DNA of 64,000 nt from Pseudomonas sp. ok272 (GTDB lineage: Bacteria; Pseudomonadota; Gammaproteobacteria; Pseudomonadales; Pseudomonadaceae): contig NZ_FOCB01000001.1 of the NCBI RefSeq assembly GCF_900109995.1, positions 1 to 64,000 of the forward strand, given 5' to 3'. A program made the position numbers and the translations under genes. Shown here one piece after another: positions 35,818-47,482 of this stretch. Under the pieces are notes generated by a model. The model ran no database searches. It worked only from the letters and a program-made list of their open reading frames with translations, and was not told the origin of the DNA. How positions within the stretch are numbered: the stretch's first letter is position 1; every line of letters starts with the position of its first letter.

Positions 35818-37269
35818 TCAGAAGCCTGTCGGGGTGCGGGTGTGCCAGTCGGTGTTCAACTGGTACTGGTGCGCAACGTTGAGCAAGCGGCCTTCCTGGA
35901 AGTACGGCGCGAGCAGTTGCACGCCAACCGGCAAGCCATCGACAAAACCGGCTGGCATCGACAGGCCCGGCAGGCCCGCGAGGTTGGCGGTGATGGTGTA
36001 GACGTCTTCCAGGTAGGCGGCGACCGGGTCGCTGTTCTTGGCGCCGAGTTTCCAGGCCGGGTTGGGCGTGGTCGGGCCGAGGATGATGTCGACCTCATTG
36101 AAGGCGGCCATGAAGTCGTTCTTGACCAGGCGACGGATCTTCTGGGCCTTCAGGTAGTAGGCGTCGTAGTAACCGGCGGAGAGCGCGTAGGCGCCGACCA
36201 TGATCCGGCGCTGTACTTCGGCGCCGAAGCCTTCACCGCGCGAGCGTTTATAAAGGTCGGTCAGGTCTTTCGGGTCTTCGCAGCGATAGCCGAAGCGCAC
36301 GCCGTCGAAACGCGACAGGTTGGACGAGGCCTCTGCCGGGGCGATCACGTAGTACGCCGGAATCGCGTGCTGCATGTTCGGCAGGCTGATGTCCTTGATC
36401 ACCGCACCGAGCTTTTCCAGCTCCTTGATGCTGCCATGGATCAGCTCGGCGATGCGTGGGTCCAGGCCTTTGCTGAAGTACTCCTTCGGCACGCCGATGC
36501 GCAGGCCCTTGAGCGAGGTGGTGAGGCTGGCGCTGTAGTCCGGAACCGGCTCGTCGATGCTGGTGGAGTCCTGCGGATCGAAGCCAGCCATACCTTGCAA
36601 CAATATTGCGCAGTCTTCGGCGGTGCGTGCCAAGGGGCCGCCCTGATCGAGACTGGAGGCGTAGGCAATCATGCCCCAGCGCGACACACGACCGTAGGTC
36701 GGTTTCAGGCCGGTGAGGTTGGTGAAGGCTGCCGGCTGTCGGATAGATCCGCCGGTGTCGGTGGCCGTGGCCGCCGGTAACAGACGAGCGGCAACCGCCG
36801 CCGCCGAACCGCCGGACGAGCCGCCTGGCACGTGTTCCAGGTTCCACGGGTTTTTCACCGCGCCGTAGTAGCTCGACTCGTTGGCCGAGCCCATGGCGAA
36901 CTCGTCCATGTTGGTCTTGCCCAGGGTCACGGCGCCGGCGGCGGCCAGCTTGGCGACCACGGTGGCGTCGTACGGGGCCTTGAAGTTGTCGAGCATCTTC
37001 GAGCCGCAGCTGGTGCGGATGCCCTGGGTGCAGAACAAGTCCTTGTGGGCGATCGGCGCGCCGAGCAGGGCACCGCTCTCACCCTTGGCCCGGCGGGCGT
37101 CAGCGGCTTTCGCCTGCGTGAGCGCCAGGTCCTCGGTGAGGCTGATGAAGCTGTTGAGCTGGGGGTCCAGCTGGGCGATACGCGCCAGCAACACCTGGGT
37201 CAGCTCTTCGGAGGAAAACTTTTTGTCGGCGAGTCCGCGGGCGATCTCGGCCAGAGTCAATTGATGCAT
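35818..37269 (-). CDS. gatA: Asp/Glu-tRNA amidotransferase subunit A
   Basis: A 483-residue glutaminase subunit of the amidase-signature family. The Lys of the catalytic triad lies in IAHKDLFC, and the serines lie in the glycine-serine region [11 protein letters not shown] and [11 protein letters not shown]. It produces ammonia that is channelled to GatB. It lies between gatC (16 bp upstream) and gatB. Confidence 0.97.
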   Translation of the reverse strand: MHQLTLAEIARGLADKKFSSEELTQVLLARIAQLDPQLNSFISLTEDLALTQAKAADARRAKGESGALLGAPIAHKDLFCTQGIRTSCGSKMLDNFKAPYDATVVAKLAAAGAVTLGKTNMDEFAMGSANESSYYGAVKNPWNLEHVPGGSSGGSAAAVAARLLPAATATDTGGSIRQPAAFTNLTGLKPTYGRVSRWGMIAYASSLDQGGPLARTAEDCAILLQGMAGFDPQDSTSIDEPVPDYSASLTTSLKGLRIGVPKEYFSKGLDPRIAELIHGSIKELEKLGAVIKDISLPNMQHAIPAYYVIAPAEASSNLSRFDGVRFGYRCEDPKDLTDLYKRSRGEGFGAEVQRRIMVGAYALSAGYYDAYYLKAQKIRRLVKNDFMAAFNEVDIILGPTTPNPAWKLGAKNSDPVAAYLEDVYTITANLAGLPGLSMPAGFVDGLPVGVQLLAPYFQEGRLLNVAHQYQLNTDWHTRTPTGF

Positions 37270-37285
37270 TGCAGGCTCTTTCCCT

Positions 37286-37573
37286 TTAGTCGATGACTTT
37301 CGGAACCAGGTACAGGCCGTTTTCGACCGCTGGTGCGATGGATTGATAGGCCTCGCGGTGATTGGATTCGGTCACGACGTCAGCACGCAGGCGCTGGTTG
37401 GCCTCCAATGGGTGGGCCAGCGGCTCGATACCGTCGGTATTGACCGCCTGCATTTCGTCGACCAGTCCCAGAATGCTGTTCAGGGCCGAGGTGATGTGTG
37501 GAAGATCGGCATCATTGAGGCCAAGGCAGGCCAGATGAGCGATTTTTTCCACGTCTGAGCGTTCAAGCGCCAT
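37286..37573 (-). CDS. gatC: Asp/Glu-tRNA amidotransferase subunit C
   Basis: A 95-residue small subunit, [19 protein letters not shown], with [19 protein letters not shown] and C-terminal [11 protein letters not shown]. It stabilises GatA-GatB. It is the first gene of gatCAB, divergent from mreB across about 210 bp. Confidence 0.96.
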   Translation of the reverse strand: MALERSDVEKIAHLACLGLNDADLPHITSALNSILGLVDEMQAVNTDGIEPLAHPLEANQRLRADVVTESNHREAYQSIAPAVENGLYLVPKVID

Positions 37574-37772
37574 GGGTTTCTCCAGTGGAAAACAGGACGG
37601 ACGGCGTCCGTATGTGTAGATTGTCGGAACACTACCGCACTTCTACGGTCATAAGGCCGCGATTGTGGTGCTTGGTGCACAGAAAAGCCGCCAATTTAAC
37701 ATATTGGCGCCTTGCCCAAAATCCCTGTCGTTGTTAGAGTTTGCCGCACTTTTTTACCCACGCGTTGCCTAG

Positions 37773-38822
<1,050 letters not shown>

Positions 38823-38852
38823 TCTCGCCGGGCGCTTCTATGCTGTTCGCGC

Positions 38853-38880
38853 ACAGGCAGCACTTTGCAGTGCTGCCTGT
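38853..38880 (+). other. Perfect 12-bp hairpin between mreB and mreC
   Basis: ACAGGCAGCACT and AGTGCTGCCTGT pair around TTGC, 30 bp after the mreB stop. The tail TGCCGTTTAT is only partly T-rich, so it may be a weak terminator or 3' protection element giving more mreB than mreC transcript. Confidence 0.65.
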
Positions 38881-38964
38881 TGCCGTTTATCTTCTGTCAG
38901 TCTGCATCCAGGCCGGTTTGATGCCGTATGAATAAACAGAACATTTGCCTGGGAGGAGCGGCTT

Positions 38965-40059
38965 ATTAAACCGCTTTTCGCCAAAGGCCCCTCAATGGGT
39001 ATGCGCTTCCTGGTGCTGGCCGTGCTATCGGTCGCGCTGATGGTAGTCGATGCCCGTTTCGACGTACTCAAGCCGGCCCGCAGCCAGATGTCGCTGGTAT
39101 TGATGGACGCCTATTGGGTCACCGACCTGCCCGAACGACTGTGGCAAGGTGTGAGCAGCCAGTTCGGCAGCCGTACCGAGCTCGTCGCCGAGAACGAAAA
39201 ACTCAAGACTGAAAACCTTCTGCTCCAGGGACGCATGCAAAAGCTCGCGGCCTTGACCGAGCAGAACGTTCGGCTGCGCGAGTTGCTCAACTCCTCGGCG
39301 CTGGTCAATGAGAAGGTCGAAGTGGCCGAACTGATCGGCGTCGATCCCAATCCGTTCACCCATCGCATCATCATCAACAAGGGCGAGCGCGATGGCGTGG
39401 TGCTGGGTCAGCCGGTGCTCGATGCCCGTGGCTTGATGGGCCAGGTGGTCGAGCTGATGCCCTACACCTCGCGGGTGTTGCTGCTGACGGACACCACCCA
39501 CAGTATTCCCGTGCAAGTGAACCGCAACGGCTTGCGGGCGATTGCCAGCGGCACCGGTAACCCGGAGCGCCTGGAACTGCGCCACGTCGCGGACACTGCC
39601 GATATCAAGGAAGGCGACTTGCTGGTCAGTTCCGGCCTGGGCCAGCGCTTCCCGGCGGGTTACCCGGTGGCGACAGTCAAGGAAGTGATCCACGACTCTG
39701 GCCAGCCTTTCGCCATTGTCCGTGCCGTGCCGACCGCCGCCCTCAACCGCAGTCGCTACATGCTGCTGGTGTTCAGCGACAGCCGAACCCCAGAAGAGCG
39801 GGCCAATGAAGCCGCACAAGCCCAGGATGCCCAGGATCACTCCGGCACTGGAGTCAGCGTGCCGGCGACCGTGCCCAAGCCCGTGGTTGCTCCCGTTCCA
39901 GCTGCGGTCACGCCGGTCGCGCCTGCGGTTGCACCCACGCCAGTGACCCCCGCCAAACCGGTGGCCCAGGCCACGCCGGCCAAACCACCGGTGGCCGTCA
40001 AGCCAGCGGTCAAGCCACCGGCTGCAGCGCCTCGAGCGACCACCGGAGGGAGAGAATAA
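38965..40059 (+). CDS. mreC: Rod-shape protein MreC, probable ATT start
   Basis: A 364-residue bitopic membrane protein. A short cytoplasmic N-terminus and one helix (FLVLAVLSVALMVVDARF) are followed by a coiled coil (VAENEKLKTENLLLQGRM), the periplasmic beta domains (GVVLGQPVLDARGLMGQV, DLLVSSGLGQRFPAGYP), and a long proline/alanine/valine-rich C-terminal tail. ATG 38995 would leave few residues before the helix. ATT at 38965, 6 nt after GGAGGAG, adds IKPLFAKGPS and is preferred. It links MreB to the elongasome. Its stop overlaps mreD by one base. Confidence 0.92.
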   Translation: MKPLFAKGPSMGMRFLVLAVLSVALMVVDARFDVLKPARSQMSLVLMDAYWVTDLPERLWQGVSSQFGSRTELVAENEKLKTENLLLQGRMQKLAALTEQNVRLRELLNSSALVNEKVEVAELIGVDPNPFTHRIIINKGERDGVVLGQPVLDARGLMGQVVELMPYTSRVLLLTDTTHSIPVQVNRNGLRAIASGTGNPERLELRHVADTADIKEGDLLVSSGLGQRFPAGYPVATVKEVIHDSGQPFAIVRAVPTAALNRSRYMLLVFSDSRTPEERANEAAQAQDAQDHSGTGVSVPATVPKPVVAPVPAAVTPVAPAVAPTPVTPAKPVAQATPAKPPVAVKPAVKPPAAAPRATTGGRE

Positions 40060-40538
40060 TGGCCCGGGCTTCCCGTAATGGTTGGATGATTTGGGCGACG
40101 TTCGTCGTTGCCCTGCTGTTGAGCATTGTGCCGTTCCCTCACATCGAGATCCTGCGCCCAATGTTCATCGCGCTGCCGCTGGCCTACTGGGCGCTGCAGT
40201 TGCCGGAAAAAGTCGGCATGGTCACGGCCTTCTGCCTCGGTCTTGCCCTGGACGTGCTGTACGGCACCTTGCTGGGTCACAACGCGTTGATCCTGACGCT
40301 CATCACCTTCCTGATCCTGTCGCTGCAACAGCGCCTGCGGATGTTTCCGATGTGGCAGCAGAGCCTGGTGATCCTGGTGATCCTGGGGCTGGCCCAACTG
40401 CTGCAACTGTGGCTCAGTGCGCTGACCGGCAGCCGTGAGACCCTGGCGGTGCTCTTGCCGGCGCTGATCAGTGCGTTACTGTGGCCCTGGGTCAGTTTCG
40501 GGCTGCGTGGATTGAGTCGCCGCTACAAGATCAATTAA
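40059..40538 (+). CDS. mreD: Rod-shape protein MreD
   Basis: A 159-residue inner-membrane protein with about five helices ([59 protein letters not shown] and a C-terminal helix). The [11 protein letters not shown] region is typical of the family. The ATG shares its first base with the mreC TAA stop. Confidence 0.94.
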   Translation: MARASRNGWMIWATFVVALLLSIVPFPHIEILRPMFIALPLAYWALQLPEKVGMVTAFCLGLALDVLYGTLLGHNALILTLITFLILSLQQRLRMFPMWQQSLVILVILGLAQLLQLWLSALTGSRETLAVLLPALISALLWPWVSFGLRGLSRRYKIN

Positions 40539-40581
40539 TTCGGACAGGCATTTGCCCGTACCTGGACAGGGAGATGTCTTG

Positions 40582-41199
40582 ATGAATCCGCTTTACCTCG
40601 CCTCAGGTTCGCCGCGCCGGCGTGAGCTACTCACGCAGGTTGGCGTGCCGTTCACCGCCATCAGCGCGGATATCGATGAAACCCCTCTGACTGACGAAGC
40701 CCCCATGGCCTATGTCGAGCGCCTGGCTCGCAGCAAGGCCCTGGCCGGTCGCGCGCGGCTGTTGGCTGGCGAGCCGGGCGCCCCGGCCTGTGTGCTGGGC
40801 GCCGACACGGCCGTGGTGCTCGACGGGCAGATCCTCGGCAAGCCGCAGGACGAGGCCGATGCACGGGCAATGTTGCAGCGACTGTCGGGGCGCGAGCATG
40901 AAGTCCTGACCGCGATTGCACTGCTCGATGGCCCGCGCCTTGAATCCCGGGTGGTCCGCAGCCTGGTCCGCTTTCGCCCGATCAGCGATCAAGAGGCCCG
41001 GGCCTATTGGGCCAGTGGCGAGCCGCAGGACAAGGCCGGTGGCTACGGCATCCAGGGCCTGGGCGCGGTCTTTGTGGCCGGGCTCAATGGCAGCTATTCC
41101 GCGGTGGTTGGCCTGCCCCTGTGCGAAACCTGCGAACTGCTCGGGCATTTCGGCATACCCTGTTGGCAAACCCCAATCGCGCGCTCAGCGCCGTACTGA
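40582..41199 (+). CDS. Maf-type nucleoside triphosphate pyrophosphatase
   Basis: A 205-residue house-cleaning pyrophosphatase of the Maf/YhdE group, probably acting on dTTP/UTP or modified pyrimidine nucleotides. The family signature is [11 protein letters not shown] near the N-terminus, then the E-T-P-rich loop and [20 protein letters not shown]. The frame opens at 40552, but ATG 40582 has GGGAG 8 nt upstream and begins [13 protein letters not shown]. It is co-oriented with mreBCD and rng, as in many gamma-proteobacteria. Confidence 0.93.
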   Translation: MNPLYLASGSPRRRELLTQVGVPFTAISADIDETPLTDEAPMAYVERLARSKALAGRARLLAGEPGAPACVLGADTAVVLDGQILGKPQDEADARAMLQRLSGREHEVLTAIALLDGPRLESRVVRSLVRFRPISDQEARAYWASGEPQDKAGGYGIQGLGAVFVAGLNGSYSAVVGLPLCETCELLGHFGIPCWQTPIARSAPY

Positions 41200-41244
41200 C
41201 TTGATGCGGCCATAATCGTGAACATGCCTGAACGAGACCTTGTC

Positions 41245-42702
41245 ATGAGTGAAGAGATTCTGATCAACATCACGCCGATGGAATCGCGTGTGGCGGTGGT
41301 CGAAAACGGTGTGTTGCAAGAAGTGCATGTCGAACGCACGCAAAAACGCGGGATCGTCGGCAACATTTACAAAGGCAAGGTGGTGCGGGTCCTGCCCGGC
41401 ATGCAGGCGGCGTTCATCGATATCGGCCTGGACCGGGCTGCGTTTATCCATGCCTCGGAGATTTCCCTGCGCGAAGGCCCGGCGGTGGAGAGCATCAGCG
41501 CGCTGGTCCACGAAGGCCAGAGCCTGGTGGTGCAAGTCACCAAGGACCCGATTGGCTCCAAGGGCGCGCGCTTGACCACCCAGTTGTCGATTCCCTCGCG
41601 TTATCTGGTGTACATGCCGCGTACCGCCCATGTCGGCATTTCGTTGAAGATCGAAGACGAAGCCGAGCGCGAGCGCCTCAAGCAAGTGGTCACCGATTGC
41701 GTGGCCAAGGAAGGTATCAAGGAAGCGGGCGGGTTTATTCTGCGCACCGCCGCCGAAGGTGCCGGTGCGGATGAAATCCTGATGGACATCCGCTACCTGC
41801 GCCGCCTGTGGGACCAGATCGGCGCGCAGATCAAGACCGTCGGCGCCCCCACGGTGATCTATGAAGACCTCGGCCTGGCGCTGCGCACCCTGCGTGACCT
41901 GGTCAGTCCGAAGATCGAGAAGATTCGCATCGACTCGCGGGAAACCTTCCAGAGGACCACGCAGTTCGTCGCCGAATTGATGCCGGAGATTGCTGATCGC
42001 CTGGAGCACTACCCCGGCGAGCGGCCGATTTTTGACCTGTATGGCGTCGAAGACGAAATCCAGAAAGCCCTCGAACGCAAGGTGCCACTCAAGTCCGGTG
42101 GTTACCTGGTGGTTGACCCGGCCGAAGCCATGAGCACCATCGACGTCAACACCGGTGCGTTCGTCGGCCACCGTAACCTTGAAGAGACGATCTTCAAGAC
42201 GAACCTGGAAGCCGCGACGGCGATTGCCCGGCAATTACGCCTGCGCAACCTGGGCGGGATCATCATCATCGACTTTATCGACATGGAAGATGAAGAACAT
42301 CAACGCCAGGTGTTGCGGACCCTGGAGAAACAGCTGGAACGTGATCACGCCAAGACCAACATCATCGGTATCACCGAGTTGGGCCTGGTGCAGATGACGC
42401 GCAAGCGCACCCGCGAGAGTCTTGAGCAGGTGCTCTGCGAGCCGTGCAGCAGTTGCCAGGGGCGGGGCAAGCTCAAGACCCCGGAAACCGTGTGTTACGA
42501 GATTTTTCGCGAAATCCTGCGTGAGGCACGTGCCTATCAGGCTGAAGGCTACCGCGTACTGGCCAATCAGAAAGTGGTGGATCGCCTGCTGGATGAAGAA
42601 TCAGGCAATGTCGCGGAGCTCGAAGGGTTTATCGGACGTACTATCCGTTTCCAGGTCGAGACCATGTATTCCCAGGAACAGTACGACGTGGTGTTGCTCT
42701 GA
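41245..42702 (+). CDS. rng: Ribonuclease G
   Basis: A 485-residue endoribonuclease that matures the 16S rRNA 5' end and degrades mRNA. An S1 domain (GNIYKGKVVRVLPGMQAAFIDIG) is followed by the RNase E/G catalytic core, with catalytic-type aspartates in TIDVNTGAFVG and IIDFIDMEDEEHQ. The Zn-link cysteines are in CEPCSSCQGRGK. There is no long RNase E-like C-terminal scaffold. The frame opens at 41218; MSEEILINITP at 41245 fits the family start. Confidence 0.95.
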   Translation: MSEEILINITPMESRVAVVENGVLQEVHVERTQKRGIVGNIYKGKVVRVLPGMQAAFIDIGLDRAAFIHASEISLREGPAVESISALVHEGQSLVVQVTKDPIGSKGARLTTQLSIPSRYLVYMPRTAHVGISLKIEDEAERERLKQVVTDCVAKEGIKEAGGFILRTAAEGAGADEILMDIRYLRRLWDQIGAQIKTVGAPTVIYEDLGLALRTLRDLVSPKIEKIRIDSRETFQRTTQFVAELMPEIADRLEHYPGERPIFDLYGVEDEIQKALERKVPLKSGGYLVVDPAEAMSTIDVNTGAFVGHRNLEETIFKTNLEAATAIARQLRLRNLGGIIIIDFIDMEDEEHQRQVLRTLEKQLERDHAKTNIIGITELGLVQMTRKRTRESLEQVLCEPCSSCQGRGKLKTPETVCYEIFREILREARAYQAEGYRVLANQKVVDRLLDEESGNVAELEGFIGRTIRFQVETMYSQEQYDVVLL

Positions 42703-42744
42703 TCCGCTGTCTAGCGCATGTGTTCACCTTGAGGGCCCACTGAC

Positions 42745-45700
42745 ATGGAGCGTCTGATGCGTATTCTAGGTGCGCTTACCCGCTGGGGGCTTGGCCTCTG
42801 TGCCTTGCTGTTGGTGCTGGTTGCGCTGTACGTCAACCTGGGGCGCGAATTTGTGCCGTTTGTGGCCGAGTACCGTGTCGAGGTTGAAGCCAAGGCGCGC
42901 GAAGCCCTGGGTATGCCGTTACAGGTCGGTAGCCTGGAAGGTCGCTGGAGCGGCATGGCCCCGATCCTATTGGCCCATGACGTGATGGTCGGCGAGGGCG
43001 CCAATGCCCTGCACCTGGATCAGGTGCGGGTGGTGCCGGATGTGTGGGCCAGCCTGCTGGCGCGCGCGGTACGCATCGACCACCTTGAGCTCAACGGGCT
43101 GAAGATCAACCTCAAGGAAGGCGCGGACGGCCAATGGCTGCTCGAAGGCCTGCCCGTGCAGCAGGACCAGCCGCTGGACCCCGGGCAATTGCTCAATCAG
43201 ATGCAGGCGGTGGCCCAGCTTTCCATACTCGATAGCCAGATCACCCTGCAGCCACTCGACCAGCCACCGTTGACCCTGACGTATGTCGGCCTGAGCCTCA
43301 AGACCGGCGCCAGTCGCCAACGTCTCGACGCCCGGCTGACCTTGCCGGATGGCCAGCCGTTGGCGATGAGCCTGCGCACCCGGATTCGCGCCAGCCAGTG
43401 GCAGGATGGGCAAGTCGATGCTTACCTGAGCCTGCCGCAAAGTGATTGGTCACGCTGGTTGCCGACCCGGCTCACCCAACAGTGGAAGTTCTCCGAGCTC
43501 AACGCTGGCGGCGAGTTCTGGTTGAACTGGGACAAAGGCCAGTTGCAGAGCGCTGCCGTGCGCCTGAATGCGCCCAAGATCAACGGTGCCTACGCCGACC
43601 GCAAACCCGTCACGCTCACCAATCTGGCCCTGAATGCCTACGTGCAGCGCACGTCGGCGGGGCTGGAGGTGGTGGCCGATTCGCTGGCCCTGAACCTGGG
43701 GCCAACGCGTTGGGAAACCCGCCTGCAACTCAAGCAGACCCTGGCGACGGCCAGCACCGAAGAAGTGTGGAAGCTGCAGGCCGACTACCTTGACCTGACT
43801 CCCGTGACGCCGGTGCTGCAAGCGCTGGTCCCGCTGCCTGACGGCCTGGCCAAGACCATCGACCACCTGAAGGTGACGGGTGGCCTGCGCAATGTGCTGC
43901 TCGATTTCCGTCCGCAGAATGCCGGTGATCAGAAACTCAGCTTTGCCGCCAACCTGGAGCGTGTCGGCTTCGACGCCTATTCCGGCGCACCGGCTGCGCG
44001 CAATGTGTCCGGCAGCATCAGCGGTGACCTGGGGCAGGGCGAACTGCGCATGGACAGCAAGGATTTTTCCCTGCACCTGGCCCCGATATTCGCCAAGCCC
44101 TGGCAGTACATCCAGGCCAATGCGCGGCTGACCTGGAAGCTCGATCAACAAGGTTTCACCCTGATTGCACCGTACCTGAAGGTACTGGGCGAAGAGGGCA
44201 AGATTGCCGGCGACTTCCTGATCCGCCTGCACTTCGACCACAGCCAGGAAGACTACATGGACCTGCGGGTGGGGCTGGTGGACGGCGATGGCCGTTACAC
44301 CGCCAAGTACCTGCCCACGGTGTTGAGCCCGGCGCTGGATGAGTGGTTGCGCACGGCGATCATCAAGGGCGCGGTCGACCAGGGCTTCTTCCAGTACCAG
44401 GGCTCGCTGAGCCATGACGCGGTGGACGCGGCGCGCAGCATCAGCCTGTTCTTCAAGGTGCATGATGCCGAACTGGCCTTTCAGCCCGGCTGGCCCCACG
44501 TCAGCAAGGTCAGCGGCGATGTGTTCGTCGAAGACAGCGGCGTGCGGATCCTGGCGAGCAAGGGGCAACTGCTCGACACCCAGGTGCGCGATGTCTACGT
44601 CAATATTCCCCATGTGCCGGCCGGGCAGAGCAGCCATATGTTGATTGACGGCGACTTTGCCGGTGGCCTGGGCGATGGCCTGAAGATTCTCCAGGACGCG
44701 CCGATTGGTACCGGTCCGACCTTCGCCGGCTGGCAGGGTGACGGTGAGTTGAAGGGCAAGATCAAGCTCGACATCCCGTTGGAGCACGGCATCGATCCAA
44801 AGATCGTGGTCGACTTCAAGACTGCCAAGGCGCGCTTGAAGCTCAAGGACCCAGAGCTTGAGCTGACTCAGCTCAAGGGCGACTTCCTGTTTGACAGCGC
44901 TAAGGGCCTGAGCGGGCAGAACATCAGCGCGCAGGCGTTTGACCGGCCGATCACCGCGCAGATCTTTGCCGATGGCCGCGCGGGCAAGCTCAACACCCGT
45001 GTCACGGCCAAGGGCCAGGTGACGGTGAAGAAACTCACGGACTGGTTGAAAGTCAGCCAGCCGCTGCCGGTCTCCGGCGACATTCCGTATCAACTGCAAC
45101 TCAACCTTGACGGTGCCGACAGCCAGTTGATGGTCAGCTCCAGCCTCAAGGGGGTCGCCGTCGACCTGCCTGCGCCGTTTGGCATGAGCGCCGCGCAAGG
45201 GCGTGACACGGTGTTTCGCATGACCCTGGAGGGCGCGGAGCGGCGTTACTGGCTCGATTATGGCGACTTGGCGGACTTTACCTTCGCCGCTCCGGCGACG
45301 AGTTTTGTCGACGGGCGCGGTGAGTTGTTCCTGGGCGCGGGCAACGCGGTGTTGCCGGGCGGCAAGGGCCTGCGCATTCGCGGTGTGCTGTCCGAGCTGG
45401 ATATCGAGCCCTGGAACGCCTTGGTGGACAAGTATGCCGGCCAGGACCCCAGCGGCAGTGCCAAGCAGTTGCTCAGCAGCGCCGACTTCAAGGTGGGCAA
45501 GCTCATCGGGTTTGGCACTACCCTGGATCAGGCGCGCTTGCAGGCCACGCGAAAACCGTCCGCCTGGACCTTGCAACTCGATAGCCAGCAGGTCAAAGGT
45601 AGCGTGGGACTGCCGGATGCCAAGGCGGCCCCCATTGCGGTGAACCTGCAGTACGTGCGCTTGCCGGCGCCGGACCCTGCGGTGCAGGCCGATGAAAATG

Positions 45701-46548
45701 CGCCGGACCCGTTGGCCTCGGTCGACCCGACTAAAATCCCGGCGCTGGATATCCGCATTGACCAGATCTTCCAGGGCAACGACCTGATGGGTGCCTGGTC
45801 ACTCAAGGTGCGGCCGATTGCCAAGGGCATCGCCTTCAACAGCATGGACCTGGGACTCAAGGGCATGGAGTTGAAGGGCGCCGGTGGCTGGGAAGGCACG
45901 GCGGGGGCGACCAGCAGTTGGTACAAAGGCCGCCTCGAAGGCAAGAACCTGGGGGATGTGCTCAAGGGCTGGGGCTTTGCGCCGACGGTCACCAGCGATA
46001 ACTTCCACCTGGACATCGACGGGCGCTGGCCTGGATCGCCTGCCTGGGTCGGCCTCAAGCGTTTCTCCGGGAGCCTGGATGCCTCGCTGAACAAGGGGCA
46101 ATTCGTCGAAGTCGAAGGCGGCGCCCAGGCGCTGCGGGTGTTCGGCCTGCTCAACTTCAACTCGATTGGCCGCCGCTTGCGCCTGGACTTCTCGGACCTG
46201 TTCGGCAAAGGCCTGAGCTACGACCGGGTCAAGGGCCTGTTGGTCGCCAGCGATGGCGTCTACGTGACCCGTGAGCCGATCGTCCTGACCGGACCGTCGA
46301 GCAACCTGGAACTCAATGGCACGCTGGACATGGTGCGCGACCGGGTCGATGCCAAGCTGATGGTGACATTGCCGTTGACCAACAACCTGCCAATTGCCGC
46401 GCTGATCGTCGGGGCACCGGCGGTGGGCGGGGCGCTGTTCCTGATCGATAAGTTGATCGGGGATCGCGTAGCGCGTTTCGCCAGCGTCAAGTACACCGTC
46501 AAGGGACCGGTGAAAGAGCCGAAAATCACCTTTGAAAAGCCTTTTTGA
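42745..46548 (+). CDS. YhdP-family AsmA-like envelope protein
   Basis: A 1267-residue, single-helix-anchored protein (WGLGLCALLLVLVALYVNLG) with a very long periplasmic part of repeating beta-groove type and AsmA-like C-terminus (FGLLNFNSIGRRLRLDFSDLF). YhdP with TamB and YdbH supports phospholipid transport to the outer membrane in E. coli. It lies between rng and a nitrilase as in P. aeruginosa. It is complete, with no frameshift. GAGGG lies about 9 nt before the ATG. Confidence 0.92.
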   Translation: MERLMRILGALTRWGLGLCALLLVLVALYVNLGREFVPFVAEYRVEVEAKAREALGMPLQVGSLEGRWSGMAPILLAHDVMVGEGANALHLDQVRVVPDVWASLLARAVRIDHLELNGLKINLKEGADGQWLLEGLPVQQDQPLDPGQLLNQMQAVAQLSILDSQITLQPLDQPPLTLTYVGLSLKTGASRQRLDARLTLPDGQPLAMSLRTRIRASQWQDGQVDAYLSLPQSDWSRWLPTRLTQQWKFSELNAGGEFWLNWDKGQLQSAAVRLNAPKINGAYADRKPVTLTNLALNAYVQRTSAGLEVVADSLALNLGPTRWETRLQLKQTLATASTEEVWKLQADYLDLTPVTPVLQALVPLPDGLAKTIDHLKVTGGLRNVLLDFRPQNAGDQKLSFAANLERVGFDAYSGAPAARNVSGSISGDLGQGELRMDSKDFSLHLAPIFAKPWQYIQANARLTWKLDQQGFTLIAPYLKVLGEEGKIAGDFLIRLHFDHSQEDYMDLRVGLVDGDGRYTAKYLPTVLSPALDEWLRTAIIKGAVDQGFFQYQGSLSHDAVDAARSISLFFKVHDAELAFQPGWPHVSKVSGDVFVEDSGVRILASKGQLLDTQVRDVYVNIPHVPAGQSSHMLIDGDFAGGLGDGLKILQDAPIGTGPTFAGWQGDGELKGKIKLDIPLEHGIDPKIVVDFKTAKARLKLKDPELELTQLKGDFLFDSAKGLSGQNISAQAFDRPITAQIFADGRAGKLNTRVTAKGQVTVKKLTDWLKVSQPLPVSGDIPYQLQLNLDGADSQLMVSSSLKGVAVDLPAPFGMSAAQGRDTVFRMTLEGAERRYWLDYGDLADFTFAAPATSFVDGRGELFLGAGNAVLPGGKGLRIRGVLSELDIEPWNALVDKYAGQDPSGSAKQLLSSADFKVGKLIGFGTTLDQARLQATRKPSAWTLQLDSQQVKGSVGLPDAKAAPIAVNLQYVRLPAPDPAVQADENAPDPLASVDPTKIPALDIRIDQIFQGNDLMGAWSLKVRPIAKGIAFNSMDLGLKGMELKGAGGWEGTAGATSSWYKGRLEGKNLGDVLKGWGFAPTVTSDNFHLDIDGRWPGSPAWVGLKRFSGSLDASLNKGQFVEVEGGAQALRVFGLLNFNSIGRRLRLDFSDLFGKGLSYDRVKGLLVASDGVYVTREPIVLTGPSSNLELNGTLDMVRDRVDAKLMVTLPLTNNLPIAALIVGAPAVGGALFLIDKLIGDRVARFASVKYTVKGPVKEPKITFEKPF

Positions 46549-46617
46549 GTGGTGTTTCCGGACGCACGACCCAAGCCTATGGAGTAGCATGGCGGCCTAC
46601 CTGATGCGGAGCGCACC

Positions 46618-47466
46618 ATGTCTGTCGCGGTGATTCAAATGGTCAGCCAGAGCGATGTGCTGGCCAATCTGGCCCGGGCCCGGGACTTGCTCGAACACGC
46701 CGCCGCCGGCGGTGCACGGCTGGCGGTGCTGCCGGAAAACTTCGCGGCCATGGGTCGGCGCGACATTGCCGACCTCGGGCGCGCCGAAGCGCTGGGCGAA
46801 GGTCCGATCCTGCCCTGGTTGAAACAGACCGCTCGCGACCTCAAGTTATGGATAGTCGGCGGCACGTTGCCGCTGCCACCGCCGGATCAACCCCAGGGCA
46901 AGGCCAATGCCTGCTCGTTGCTGATCGATGAGCATGGCCAGACGGTCGCACGCTACGACAAGCTGCATTTGTTTGATGTCGATGTTGCCGACCCTCGCGG
47001 GCGCTATCGCGAGTCAGATGACTATGCTTATGGCAGCACGGTGGTCGTGGCGGATACCCCGGTCGGCCGAGTGGGCCTGACGGTTTGCTATGACCTGCGG
47101 TTCCCGGAGCTGTACAGCGAGTTGCGGGCAGCCGGGGCCGAGTTGATCACCGCGCCGTCGGCCTTTACCGCGGTGACGGGGGCGGCTCATTGGGAGGTGC
47201 TGATCCGCGCGCGGGCCATCGAGACCCAGTGCTATGTGCTGGCGGCCGCCCAGGGTGGTACTCACCCGGGGCCGCGTGAGACCTTCGGCCATGCGGCGAT
47301 TGTCGACCCGTGGGGGCGCGTGCTGGCGCAACAGGATCAAGGCGAGGCCGTGCTGCTGGCCGAACGCGATAGCAGCGAACAGGCGTCCATTCGGGCGCGG
47401 ATGCCGGTGTCCAGTCACCGGCGCTTTTTCTCGCAGGGCGCACAGCGACCTGCTTCAGAACGTTGA
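46618..47466 (+). CDS. Nitrilase-superfamily carbon-nitrogen hydrolase
   Basis: A 282-residue amidase with the E-K-C triad visible: E40 in VLPENFA, K115 in YDKLHLFD, C157 in [13 protein letters not shown]. It resembles Nit1/Nit2-type enzymes such as deaminated glutathione amidase, a metabolite-repair activity; the exact substrate is inferred. It begins 69 bp after yhdP and ends 16 bp before tldD, so it is probably in the same transcript. Confidence 0.9.
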   Translation: MSVAVIQMVSQSDVLANLARARDLLEHAAAGGARLAVLPENFAAMGRRDIADLGRAEALGEGPILPWLKQTARDLKLWIVGGTLPLPPPDQPQGKANACSLLIDEHGQTVARYDKLHLFDVDVADPRGRYRESDDYAYGSTVVVADTPVGRVGLTVCYDLRFPELYSELRAAGAELITAPSAFTAVTGAAHWEVLIRARAIETQCYVLAAAQGGTHPGPRETFGHAAIVDPWGRVLAQQDQGEAVLLAERDSSEQASIRARMPVSSHRRFFSQGAQRPASER

Positions 47467-47482
47467 ATTAAGGCGTAAACCT

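Noticed and set aside
43450..45576. Long minus-strand open frame opposite the YhdP gene
   Set aside because: It is a shadow of the yhdP gene on the other strand, caused by GC-rich codon use. It has low-complexity composition and no recognisable domain. The same holds for long antisense frames opposite dppA, piuA, rng and murA.
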